From positions 62,001 through 126,000 of the forward strand of contig JFHF01000006.1 of NCBI GenBank assembly GCA_000648925.1: a stretch of 64,000 bases of DNA. Reading direction: 5' to 3'. The notes below the pieces were generated by a model. That model saw only the letters and a program-made list of their open reading frames with translations. It was not told the origin of the DNA and searched no databases. Origin of the DNA: Caballeronia jiangsuensis (GTDB taxonomy: Bacteria > Pseudomonadota > Gammaproteobacteria > Burkholderiales > Burkholderiaceae). The translations under genes and the position numbers were made by a program. Numbering within the stretch: position 1 is the first letter of the stretch; the number at the start of each line of letters is the position of its first letter. Below, piece by piece: positions 33,620-43,500 of this stretch.

Positions 33620-34798
33620 ATGAATGAAACTTTGAACGATCTGCCTTTGCCGGAGGGCATTCGGGCGCGCATGATCGACAACGGCAATGGACTTTCGATG
33701 CATGTGCTCGAAGCCGGATTCGATGCCCCTGAACGGCCCTGCATCGTGCTCTTGCACGGCTTTCCCGAACTCGCCTATAGCTGGCGCAAGATCATGAAAC
33801 CGCTCGCGGATGCGGGCTTTTATGTCGTCGCACCCGATCAGCGAGGTTATGGACGCACGGCTGGCGGCGCTTGTGTATTCGATACCGATCTCGACGCGTT
33901 CAATTTTCCGAACCTCGTGCGCGATGTGCTGGGCCTCGTTTCGGCGCTGGGTTATCGCAGAGTCGCATCGGTCATCGGTCATGACTTCGGCTCGCCTGTG
34001 GCCGCGTGGTGTGCGTTGATTCGTCCCGATGTGTTCGCGTCCGTCGTGATGATGAGCGCGCCTTTCGCGGGGCCGCCCGCGTTCGCGTTCAATACCGCGA
34101 AGGACGATGCGAGCCTCGCACGCGTCGAAACGGCGCCATCGGTCATGGCGGAAGCAGTGGCGGGGCTTCAATCGCTCGATCCGCCGCGCAAGCATTATCA
34201 ATGGTATTACTCGGGCGCGCAGGCCAACGATGATATGTGGCATCCGCCGCAAGGGCTCGCCGCGTTCTTGCGCGCGTATTACCACGTCAAGAGCGCGGAC
34301 TGGCCGGGCAATCATCCGCATCCGCTTGCATCCGTCACGTCCGATCAACTCGCTATGCTGCCCACGTACTACGTGATGAATGCGGATGCGACGATGCCGC
34401 AGACCGTCGCGGAGCATATGCCCGCCGCCGATAAGATCGCCTCATGCGCGTGGCTTTCCGATCGGGATTTGAACGTGTACGCGAGCGAATACGCGCGCAC
34501 CGGATTTCAGGGCGGATTGAACTGGTATCGTTGCGGCACCGACCCGCATTATGCGGCCGCATTACGGCTTTGGTCGGGATACACGATCGACGTGCCTTCA
34601 TGCTTCATTGCGGGCGCGAGCGATTGGGGCTATTACCAGCGCCCGGGCGATTTCGAAGCGATGCGCGTATTGGCCTGCACGAATTTTCGCGCGACGCATC
34701 TGATCGAAGGCGCGGGGCACTGGGTGCAGCAGGAGCAGCCGAGTACCGTCGTCAGCCGCATCCTGCGGTTTCTGAGGCAGGATGCGCCCGCGATATAG
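33620..34798 (+). CDS. Alpha/beta hydrolase, epoxide hydrolase-like (Asp nucleophile)
   Basis: A 392-aa alpha/beta hydrolase with HGFPE oxyanion-hole motif, the nucleophile elbow GHDFGSPVAAW carrying Asp rather than Ser, and the C-terminal His in GAGHWVQQE. An Asp nucleophile is the mark of epoxide hydrolases and haloalkane dehalogenases; the HGFPE motif favours the former. The long cap region contains WYYSGAQANDDMW. GAGGAG precedes the ATG at 33620, 10 bp after the LysR stop, so it is probably co-transcribed with that regulator. It likely opens an epoxide of the compound handled by the divergent operon. Confidence 0.87.
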   Translation: MNETLNDLPLPEGIRARMIDNGNGLSMHVLEAGFDAPERPCIVLLHGFPELAYSWRKIMKPLADAGFYVVAPDQRGYGRTAGGACVFDTDLDAFNFPNLVRDVLGLVSALGYRRVASVIGHDFGSPVAAWCALIRPDVFASVVMMSAPFAGPPAFAFNTAKDDASLARVETAPSVMAEAVAGLQSLDPPRKHYQWYYSGAQANDDMWHPPQGLAAFLRAYYHVKSADWPGNHPHPLASVTSDQLAMLPTYYVMNADATMPQTVAEHMPAADKIASCAWLSDRDLNVYASEYARTGFQGGLNWYRCGTDPHYAAALRLWSGYTIDVPSCFIAGASDWGYYQRPGDFEAMRVLACTNFRATHLIEGAGHWVQQEQPSTVVSRILRFLRQDAPAI

Positions 34799-34950
34799 CG
34801 AGTGATCGAGAGTTGTATCAAGAAGTGTATGACGTTTCCTCTTGTAAGAGTTGCCGGTGCATCGGCATTCACAGGAACTTCACCGAAAGCGCCAGTGTCC
34901 ACGAGCCTCGCGGCCTTCGAAGGTCGGCATCAACCGCGAGGAGAGTATCG

Positions 34951-36147
34951 ATGGATAAAGGACGTGTTGCCGCGCTCGACGCAGGCCGGGCGCTCGCGAT
35001 CGTCGGGGTAGTCGCAGTACACCTGTCGTTTCAATTCCCCAATCTGCCCGGCGCCGTGACGCTCATCGCGCGGATGGGCCAATACGGCGTGCAGCTTTTC
35101 TTCGTGATCAGCGCGATCACGATCTTCATGACGCTCGAGATGGATCACGCGCGCTGCGCGGATGCGCGCCATGTCACGTTGCGCTTCTACATCAAACGTT
35201 TTTTTCGCATAGCGCCGTTGTATTACGCGGCGATCGCGGTCTATGGCCTCATCAGCTATGGCGCGACGCGTTCGGGTATCGAGCGGGCATGGATTCTCGG
35301 CGCGCATGGCCCGATGGACGTTCTGCTCAACATGCTCTTTCTGCATGCGTTTTCACCGACCGCGATCAATAACGTCGTGCCGGGAGGATGGTCGATCGGT
35401 GTCGAAATGCTGTTCTATCTGATCGCGCCGCTGCTGTTCTTCCTCGCGATGAATCGCGCGCGTCTTCTGCTCGCGACGGCGCTGCTGCTGGCGCTCTCTT
35501 ATGCGACGATGTCGATGAGCGACTGCAACGGCAGCCTCGATTGCAATGTCGCCAATAACACCTTCAGCTACTTCTGGCCGCCTGTGCAGGGGCCGTGCTT
35601 CATCATCGGCATGTGGGCGTGGTATGCGTTCCGCTCGCATTTGCTCGGCGCGTCCGATGTCACGAGGCGCGTATCGTGGCTCTTTTTTTCGCTCGCATTG
35701 GGCTTTGCGCTCGCGACCGCCGCGCTCGGCGTATGGCTCGACAAGGCGCATGCACTCGCGCCCGTGTTCGCTGCGTGCAGCGCCGTGGCGTTTCTGCTGT
35801 TCGTGTGTTCGCATCACGCCCGACGACGCCGCGATAGCGCACGAGCGGCGCCGCGCGCTACGTTCGTCCGGCGTTGCGCCGCCGCGCTCGGCCGCGAAAG
35901 TTATGGCATCTATCTCTGGCACTTCATTTGCGTCTATGCGACGTTTCATTTCTTCGATCACGCATTCGGCGAAAAGAACGGCGAAACTTCGCTTGCGCTA
36001 TTCGGCGCGACGCTTATCGCGGTGCTGGTCGTTTCTTATGCGCTTTCGCGCGTGTCTGACCGGCTGATTCAAGGGCGTGCGACGCGTTTGTCGAGACGCC
36101 TGCTCGCATCCGTGGACAGACGTTTTCACCTGACGCGTGACGCTTAG
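34951..36147 (+). CDS. Acyltransferase 3 family membrane protein (OafA-like)
   Basis: A 398-aa integral membrane acyltransferase: about ten hydrophobic segments, the early DAGRALAIVGVVAVHLSF, then GVQLFFVISAITIF, FYIKRFFRIAPLYY and WSIGVEMLFYLIAPLLFF, which match the AT3 family that O-acylates cell-surface sugars. The usual early catalytic His is the H of VAVHLS. GAGGAGAG precedes the ATG. It ends 4 bp into the convergent MATE gene. No polysaccharide locus surrounds it, so its acceptor is unknown. Confidence 0.88.
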   Translation: MDKGRVAALDAGRALAIVGVVAVHLSFQFPNLPGAVTLIARMGQYGVQLFFVISAITIFMTLEMDHARCADARHVTLRFYIKRFFRIAPLYYAAIAVYGLISYGATRSGIERAWILGAHGPMDVLLNMLFLHAFSPTAINNVVPGGWSIGVEMLFYLIAPLLFFLAMNRARLLLATALLLALSYATMSMSDCNGSLDCNVANNTFSYFWPPVQGPCFIIGMWAWYAFRSHLLGASDVTRRVSWLFFSLALGFALATAALGVWLDKAHALAPVFAACSAVAFLLFVCSHHARRRRDSARAAPRATFVRRCAAALGRESYGIYLWHFICVYATFHFFDHAFGEKNGETSLALFGATLIAVLVVSYALSRVSDRLIQGRATRLSRRLLASVDRRFHLTRDA

Positions 36148-37508
36148 CCGCGAGGATTCGCTTGAGCCGTGAACGTCACCGCCATATCGATGCGCCGGCC
36201 GCGCGTGCGATACAACACGATGCTCACGGCCAGCGTCGCGAGTTCGGTGATGGCGACGGTCATCCAGATGCCGTTCGGCCCGAGCCATTCGGTGAGAAGC
36301 CACAGCATTGCCAGCAGCAACATCCAGCTACGCAGCAGCGCGACGATCATCGACGCGAGCGGCGCCTCGATGGCAGTCAGATAGCCGCTGATCGCGACAT
36401 TGATCGCGGCCGGCAGGAACGCGAGCGCGCACCACGGCAACGCGTCGCGCAGGAGCGCCTGCGCCGCCGCACTGTCGGGCACGAAGAGCGCGCCCAGCGG
36501 TTGTGCGAGCGTGAGAATCGCGAAGGCGGCGACGAGCGCAAAACCGGCCGTGACCATGATGCCGATCGAGAATGCGCGCGACACGGCATGCGCATTGCCC
36601 GCGCCGCGCTGAAAGCTCACGATCGGCTGCATGCTTTGCACGAGCGCGACCATCGTGACCGACGCGATCATCGTCATGTATTCGACGACCGCGAACGCGA
36701 CGAGCCCCGTATCGCCGAGCCGGCGCAGCACCGCGTGATTGAACGCGAAGAGCGTGACGCTCGGCGCGATCTCACCGAGAAACTCCGATACGCCGTTGTA
36801 GGCCATGCGCCACGCGTGATCGAGCCGCGCGAATGCACGGGCGACGGGACGAACGTGCCGGGCCCTGACGAAGTGATAGGCCAGCATCGGGATGCAGGCG
36901 AGCGCCTGACTGATGCCCGACGCGAGCGCCGCGCCGTGCATGCCCCATTGCATGTGACTGACCATCCACCATGTCAACGCGACGTCGGCGATGCCGCCCG
37001 CGATCAGGCATACAAGGCCGAACTTTGCCGCGCCTTCGATGCGCAAGAAGAGTTCGAGTGCATAACATGCGGTCGGAAACAGGACGAACGGCGCATAGGC
37101 ATGCAGGAAATCTTTTGCGAGGCGCGCGAGTTCGCCGCGAGCGCCTGTCCATTGCACGAAGGTATCGGCATAGAAATAAATGGCGAGTGAGAACGCCACG
37201 CCGCATAAGCCGAGCAGCCAAAGCGCTTGCGTGAATGCTTCGGCGGCTTCGCGCTCGCGCCGCTCGCCGAGCAGGCGCGAGACGAGCGTCGATCCGCCGA
37301 CGCCGATCATCACGCTGAATGCATAGGGCAGATAAAGCAAGGGGACGAGCAGATTCAACGCGGCAAGCGCATCGGCGCCGACATGGCGTCCGATGAAGAT
37401 GCCGCTGATGACCGAGTGCATGCAGTACACCCATGCCGCGAGCACGGTAGGTACGGCGTAGTTCGAGAATTGACGAACGAGCGATACGTTTTTGTTGAGC
37501 GAAACCAT
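36144..37508 (-). CDS. MATE-family multidrug efflux transporter
   Basis: A 454-aa, 12-segment MATE transporter: FSNYAVPTVLAAWVYCMHSVISGIFIGRHVGADALAALNL at the start (first half-repeat) and SFQRGAGNAHAVSRAF in the second half. Such pumps export cationic drugs in exchange for H+ or Na+. The ATG at 37508 is chosen; the frame upstream offers only a TTG at 37517. Overlaps the acyltransferase gene end by 4 bp. A 353-bp gap separates it from the sigma-54 activator gene upstream on the same strand. Confidence 0.88.
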   Translation of the reverse strand: MVSLNKNVSLVRQFSNYAVPTVLAAWVYCMHSVISGIFIGRHVGADALAALNLLVPLLYLPYAFSVMIGVGGSTLVSRLLGERREREAAEAFTQALWLLGLCGVAFSLAIYFYADTFVQWTGARGELARLAKDFLHAYAPFVLFPTACYALELFLRIEGAAKFGLVCLIAGGIADVALTWWMVSHMQWGMHGAALASGISQALACIPMLAYHFVRARHVRPVARAFARLDHAWRMAYNGVSEFLGEIAPSVTLFAFNHAVLRRLGDTGLVAFAVVEYMTMIASVTMVALVQSMQPIVSFQRGAGNAHAVSRAFSIGIMVTAGFALVAAFAILTLAQPLGALFVPDSAAAQALLRDALPWCALAFLPAAINVAISGYLTAIEAPLASMIVALLRSWMLLLAMLWLLTEWLGPNGIWMTVAITELATLAVSIVLYRTRGRRIDMAVTFTAQANPRG

Positions 37509-37861
37509 GACTGACAACCTGAAATTACCTGCTGCACGCCAATACGAGCACGCGACGCATTCGACGTGCGAGTCAAGGTTATGGCATGCGAATGAGCGCT
37601 GTATGAGCGCGCCGGAGAAGCTCGGGCGGGCCGCATATGAATGAAACGAGACTGCGTAGCGCGCGACTGGCGGCGCGAGGATACGCCAGCGGGCTATGAG
37701 AGGAAAGGCGTGACGAGGCTAACGGCGCGTGATGCGCGAATGCCGCTTCAGACTTTCACGATGCATCGATTGCGATGCGGTGATTGGAGTGACGAGCACG
37801 AGCAAAGGTTCCTTCGCGTGCTTTTAAGCGAATCATGATTCACGCACGAGATCATTCAGCG
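37509..37861. other. 353-bp gap between sigma-54 activator and MATE genes
   Basis: No convincing reading frame. It must hold the MATE promoter on the minus strand; a TTGACT box is visible on that strand near 37575 but no matching -10 was found, and I saw no sigma-54 -24/-12 element in it. It is moderately lower in GC near 37830-37860. No terminator hairpin recognised. Confidence 0.4.
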
Positions 37862-39235
37862 CTAGCCGCCCGACGCCTCCAGAGGGCGATCCGGTTTCAC
37901 GCGCAGACCATACGCCGTCAGCATGCGATACAGCGTCACGCGAGAGATGCCCAGTTCATCCGCAGCCTCACCGAGACGGCCGCGATGACGCAGCAGCGCC
38001 ACTTCGATAGCCTGCCGCTCGGCGGCCTCGCGTGCCTGCGCGAGCGTCATCGGCGCGGCTTCCGCGTATTCGCCCAGTTCCAGATCGGCTGCGAGAATCT
38101 GGCGTCCTTCCGACATGACGATCGCGCGACGCACGCGATTGATCAATTCGCGCACATTGCCGGGCCAGCCATAATTATGAAGCGCCGCGATCGCGCACGG
38201 TGCAAAGCCGCGCAACCGGCGGCTCGCATCTTTCCTGAAGCGATCGAGCATGTGATTCGCGAGCAGTTCGATATCCTTGCCGCGCACGCGCAGCGGCGGC
38301 TCATCGATCTGCAACACGCACAGACGATGGTACAAGTCCGCACGGAAGCGGCCTTCGATCATCGCCGATTGCATATCGACGTGCGTCGCTGAAATGATGC
38401 GCACATCGACGTCCGTCGACCCTTGTCCGCCCAGACGTTCGATCTTGCGCTCCTGCAGGAAGCGCAACAGGCTCGCCTGGCTTTCGAGCGGCAGATCGCC
38501 GATTTCATCGAGAAAGAGCGTGCCGCCATCGGCCGCTTCAACGCGCCCGATCTTGCGTTGATTCGCGCCCGTGAACGCGCCGCGCTCATAGCCGAAGAGT
38601 TCCGATTGCAGCAGATGCGCGGGTATGGCGCCGCAATTGATCGCGACGAATGGCTGATCGCGGCGCACCGAACGCTCGTGAATCGCGACCGCCGTGAGTT
38701 CCTTGCCCGTACCCGATTCGCCGGAGATGAAAACGGGCGCGTCGGTCATCGCGACTTTGCGAATCGAGCGATACAGCGCCTGCATCGCATCGCAGGAGCC
38801 GACCATGCTGCCTTCCTTGCAATCGTCCTTGCGGGGATCGTTGCTGGCGGTGTCGTGCAGCGACACCATGCCATACGCATGCCCGACTGCATCGACGATA
38901 CGGTCCGCCGAAGAGGGCACCGTCACATAGTCGAAACAGAAATCGCGAATCAGCCGGCAAATCTCGGGGTTATCGACATGCTCGGCGTCCACGGTCGCGA
39001 CCCAGCCGATCTGATAACTTGCGAGCATCGCGGTGAGCGCGGCCGCTTCGGCGGCGAAGCCGCGGCTCGTCAGGTCGACGATCCCGGCGGCGGCGCGCTT
39101 GCCGTGCTTGGCGGATTTGGGCGGCTTCGCCGGATCGATGCGCTCGATGGCCCAGCCGCGATCATGCAGACGCCCGGACAAATCGTCCGATACGGCCCGA
39201 CCCACGAAATAGAGCGTTCTGGCTTCCCCGTACAT
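37862..39235 (-). CDS. Sigma-54-dependent transcriptional activator (VpsR-like N-terminus)
   Basis: A 457-aa bacterial enhancer-binding protein. Residues ~1-130 are a receiver-like domain without clean phospho-site chemistry (DYVTVPSS where receivers have a conserved Lys), resembling the VpsR domain. Residues ~140-380 are the AAA+ domain with Walker A GESGTGKE, sigma-54-contact GAFTGA, Walker B LFLDEIGDLP. The C-terminal Fis helix-turn-helix is EAADELGISRVTLYRMLTAYG. VpsR-type activators in Burkholderia-like bacteria control exopolysaccharide and biofilm genes, some with c-di-GMP. A sigma-54-type promoter occurs at 44822. No kinase is adjacent. Confidence 0.92.
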   Translation of the reverse strand: MYGEARTLYFVGRAVSDDLSGRLHDRGWAIERIDPAKPPKSAKHGKRAAAGIVDLTSRGFAAEAAALTAMLASYQIGWVATVDAEHVDNPEICRLIRDFCFDYVTVPSSADRIVDAVGHAYGMVSLHDTASNDPRKDDCKEGSMVGSCDAMQALYRSIRKVAMTDAPVFISGESGTGKELTAVAIHERSVRRDQPFVAINCGAIPAHLLQSELFGYERGAFTGANQRKIGRVEAADGGTLFLDEIGDLPLESQASLLRFLQERKIERLGGQGSTDVDVRIISATHVDMQSAMIEGRFRADLYHRLCVLQIDEPPLRVRGKDIELLANHMLDRFRKDASRRLRGFAPCAIAALHNYGWPGNVRELINRVRRAIVMSEGRQILAADLELGEYAEAAPMTLAQAREAAERQAIEVALLRHRGRLGEAADELGISRVTLYRMLTAYGLRVKPDRPLEASGG

Positions 39236-39645
39236 GGCTTTTCTCTGCTTTTTTATAGATGTAGCGGCAAGTATGCGCCCGGTTGCCGCAATGTAAAACG
39301 TCTCGCAAACGATTAGCCGATTTTGAATGTTTACATTGATCGGTGGAATCGATTAAGAACGTCAGGGTAATCTTTGCAATACGTCCGTGCAGAAAATTAA
39401 GGCACGCACGTGCTTTATGCTGTTCAGCCATATGCCGAGAGGCTTTCGTCCGAAAGAAGGAGCGGAACGAATTACTTATTCACTTATGAATATGATTTGC
39501 GCCTCAAGTATCTGCTTAACCGAAACTGGCAGCCGTTGAAATGTCAGATAATTAGTACCGTCATGCATTTTTTTGGATTTGCGGCGCCCGGCATTGCGAG
39601 CGTAGAGTTCGTAAGCGAGTACCGTCTGACGAATACCGTTCGAAC
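39236..39645. other. 410-bp AT-richer divergent regulatory region
   Basis: Separates the divergent sigma-54 activator and tandem-receiver response regulator genes. It is notably AT-richer than flanking DNA (several T/A runs, e.g. near 39330-39360 and 39480-39575). Short open frames here have no ribosome site or recognisable product. It must contain both promoters; I cannot assign boxes with confidence. Confidence 0.45.
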
Positions 39646-40542
39646 ATGGAAAAAGCAGAGAACCGCACTTCAACCTATCAGCCGCGTTTGCTTCTGGTCG
39701 ACGACGATCCGGCGATGATCCGCGTCATCGGCGAAATGCTCGCGGAATTTCCCAACCAGCGCTTTGCCCTCACGGGCGAGGCCGCGCTGGCTCTGGCGCG
39801 TGAATCGACGCCGGACCTCATTCTTCTCGATGCCAATCTGCCCAACATGACGGGCTTCGATGTCTGCGAGGTTCTCAAGAGCGACGCGAAGCTTGCGCGC
39901 GTGCCGGTCATTTTCATCACGAGTCACGACGCGCCCGCGCTCGAAGTCGATGCGTTTCGCATGGGCGCCGCCGATTACGTGATCAAGCCGCTCGTCGCGC
40001 CACGCTTGCGGGCGCGCGTGCGGGCGCAGCTCCGTTTGCGGCATCGCGTGATGGAGGCGCACGCAGCGAAGCCCGCAATGACGAAACCCACGGGCGTACG
40101 CGTGCTCGGCATCCTATCGGACGACATGGTCGAGGCGCATCGACATGCGCTCGAAGCCATCGGCGCACTCGACGTGGCGAAGGATTGCGAAGCTGCGCTG
40201 CGTCTCGCGCAAAGCAAGGAACCGGATGCAATCGTGCTGGATGCGCGTTGCTGCGATAACCCTTGCGAAGCCGTGCAGGCGTTGCTGGCTGAATTGGCTC
40301 ACGTGCCTATCGTCGTGCTGGCCGATGCACGCGATATCGAAACGGAGCAATGCACGCTCGATGCCGGCGCTGCGGATGTCATCGCGAGTCCGGCGAGGTC
40401 TGCTGTGTTGCAGGCGCGTGTGCAAGGGGCGTTGACTTCGGCGCGGCAAGCGCGGGAAGAATTGCGCGCGCAACTCGAATCGGCGGGGGGCGCGAGCGTT
40501 CATCCGTTTCCGGTGTTCGCTCGCGATACACGCGCCGGCTAG
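39646..40542 (+). CDS. Tandem-receiver response regulator with degenerate second receiver
   Basis: A 298-aa protein of two receiver domains and no output domain. Receiver 1 (~13-130) is intact: LLLVDDDPAM acidic pocket, phospho-acceptor Asp in ILLDANLPNMTG, FITSHD, and Lys in DYVIKPL. Receiver 2 (~150-265) keeps an Asp in IVLDARC but reads DVIASPA where the Lys should be, so it is probably a pseudo-receiver. Layout is that of PleD without its GGDEF domain, or of a phosphorelay relay protein. It converges on the hybrid kinase gene (20-bp gap) and is its likely partner. The start lacks a clear ribosome site. Confidence 0.87.
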   Translation: MEKAENRTSTYQPRLLLVDDDPAMIRVIGEMLAEFPNQRFALTGEAALALARESTPDLILLDANLPNMTGFDVCEVLKSDAKLARVPVIFITSHDAPALEVDAFRMGAADYVIKPLVAPRLRARVRAQLRLRHRVMEAHAAKPAMTKPTGVRVLGILSDDMVEAHRHALEAIGALDVAKDCEAALRLAQSKEPDAIVLDARCCDNPCEAVQALLAELAHVPIVVLADARDIETEQCTLDAGAADVIASPARSAVLQARVQGALTSARQAREELRAQLESAGGASVHPFPVFARDTRAG

Positions 40543-40561
40543 GTTATAGCGTCTCCTTCAT

Positions 40562-43500
40562 TCAAACCTGTTCGAGCATGTCGCGCGCGATCTCCGATGC
40601 GCGCGCGAAATCGAGCGCTCGCACGCGTGCGAGAAACTGCTCGAAGTCCTCGCGATACGCGCCCGGCGCGTGAGGCGACAGGTTCTCGGAAAGCGCGATC
40701 GCTTGCAGATTCGATGTATCGAGCAATTCGATGATCGCAGCGAGCCGAGCGCGCCAGTCTTCATTATCGAGCGGTGGCTTGCTGGTCTCCGCATTCACGG
40801 ACGACGGCGGCCGACCGAATTCATCGACGAGCTGCGTCACGCTCGACGCAAGCAATTCCCGCATGTGCGGCAGCTTTGAACGCGTTGCTTCGAGCACATG
40901 CGTATCGGTTTCGAGCGTGCTTGCGAGCTGCGCGAGCGCCGCCGCACCGACCGTGCCCGCGCTGCCTTTGATTGCATGCAGCATCGATGCGGCGGCTTGC
41001 GTATCGTGTGCCGCGAGCGCCGAGTCGAGCCGCGCCAGTTGTTTGTCGGTCTGTGCGCCGAAGCGGTCGATTGCATTACGGATCAAATCGACATTTCCAC
41101 CGAAGCGCGCGACGATCGAATCGCGCGGCTCGATGATCGCCTCGGCACCGGCGTCCTGCGCAGCAACGTGCGCGTGCAGCACCGCGATCAGCCGCTCGAC
41201 ATCGATCGGCTTGCCCACGTGATCGTTCATGCCGGCCTCCAGACAGGCATCGCGATCCGCGCCCGATGCATTGGCCGTCATCGCGATGATCGGCAGCGCG
41301 GCGAAACGGCCATCCGCGCGAATCAGACGCGTCGCTTCGAGGCCGTCGAGATCGGGCATCTGCACGTCCATCAGCACGGCATCGAAATGGGCATTGCCTG
41401 TCACGATCCGGTCGACGCCTTCACGGCCGCCATCCGCGAGCGTCACGGACGCGCCTTCCGCCAGCAGCAGGCCTTCCGCGACCTGGCGATTGAGCTCGTT
41501 GTCCTCGACCACGAGTAACGCAAGTCCCGCGAGGCGGCGGGCTTTATTCGAAGGCGGCTGCATCGTCGTCGGCATCGCCTTGATAGCGCGAGGCAGCGCG
41601 GCACGGATTGCGGCTGCGAGCTGCTTCGGTGTCACCGGCTTCGTCAGAAAAGCGGCGAAGGGCGCAGCGCCGCCATCCTGCGACTCGCGCAAAACCTCCC
41701 GTCCGAAAGCAGTCACCAGCAGCACGAGAGGCGGCGTCGCGCGACCCTTCATCGCGTCGATCTGCCTTGCAGCGTTCAGGCCGTCGAGTCCCGGCATGCG
41801 CCAGTCGAGCAGGGCGATGGCGTAGGGCGCGTCGCTCAACGCAGCGTCGCCGATGCGCTTTACCGCCTCGGCCCCGCTCGTCACGACATCCGCCTCCCAG
41901 CCGAGCGAGCGCACCGTGCGCGCCATGATCTCGCCCGCGATCGCGTTGTCGTCGGCGATGAGAATGCGCGCGCCGTGTTCGGGGATCGTGACGTCGTCGA
42001 GCATGAGCGCACCGGACGTGTCCACGCCGAGCGTGATGTCGAACCAGAAGCGGCTGCCTTCACCGACGCGGCTTTCGACTTCGAGTTGGCTGCCCATCAT
42101 CGCGAGGAGCCGCTTGCTGATGACGAGGCCGAGGCCGGAGCCTCCATAACGCCGCGACGTCGATGCTTCCGCCTGCGTGAAGCCCTCGAAGATGCGACCG
42201 AGCTGTTCCTCGCTGATGCCGATGCCGCTGTCGCTCACCGCGACGCGTATGCGTACCGCGTCGCCCGCTGGCCCGTTCGCGCCTTCGCATCGATGCACGC
42301 TCACGACGATTTGCCCCGTCGACGTGAACTTGAGCGCATTGCCCGCGAGATTGATGAGCACCTGCTGAAGCCGGAAGCTGTCGCCGATCAGCACGGCCGG
42401 CAAGGACGGATCGAGATCGAACAGCACTTCGACATCTTTCGTGCCCTGATTGCCCGCCAGCACGATGCCGAGCTCCTGCATCAGCTTCTCCGGCTCGAAC
42501 GGATGGCTGTCGATTTCCAGCTTGCCCGCTTCGATCTTCGAATAATCGAGGATGTCGTTGAGCAGGTTCAGCAGCGATTTCGCAGCGGTTTCGGCCTTGC
42601 TCACATAGTCCTGCTGGCGCGCGTTTAGCGTCGTCAGTTGCACGAGATGCAGCATGCCGAGCACCGCGTTCATCGGGGTGCGGATCTCGTGGCTCATGTT
42701 CGCGAGAAACGACGACTTCGCCGCGCTCGCGGCATCCGCCTGTTCCTTCGCGTTGCGCAGATGGAATTCCAGCTCGTATTGGTCGGTGATGTCGTAATTC
42801 ACGCCGGTCATCACGACAGGCGTGCCGCTCGCGTTGCGTTGCGTGCGCAGACCGGCCTGGATACGCCGCGTCGTGCCGTCCGGCAGGACGATGCGAAACG
42901 GCGGCAAAGTCTCGGTCTCGCCCGCCGCGACCGCGTGCAGGTCCGTCATGATCGCGTCGTGATCTTCGGGATGAAGGCGCAGGCGCCAGTGCTCGAAATG
43001 CAGACCGTTGTCGAGCATTTCCGGCGGGTACTGATAGAGCTCGAACATGCGCGCATTCCAGTGCACCTTGCCGGTCGCGATATCCCACGACCAGATGCCC
43101 AGCTCGGCGATGTCGGCGGCAAGCAGAAGCTGGTCGCGCGCGTGAGCCAGCTCGGTCCGCTCCTTTCTCTGCCGGGAAATATCCGTAATGACAGATACAA
43201 AATGCAAAGCGCCATCGAGCCGCATCGCGCCCGTGGAAACGTGCGCGGGAAACGATGTACCGTCTTTGCGCTGCCCGGCAAGCTCGCAATCGGCGGTTGC
43301 CACGCCGTTCTCGCCCTTGAATTGCATTATGTATTCGTTATACGCATCCAGATACGGCGGCGGCACCAGCATCCGGATGTTCTGCCCGATGACCTCGTCG
43401 GCCTTGTACCCGAACACCTTTTCGCCCGCCGAGTTGAACGAGCGGACGGCGCCGCGCTCGTCCACGGTGATGATCGGGCTGATCGCGGTATCGAGCACGG

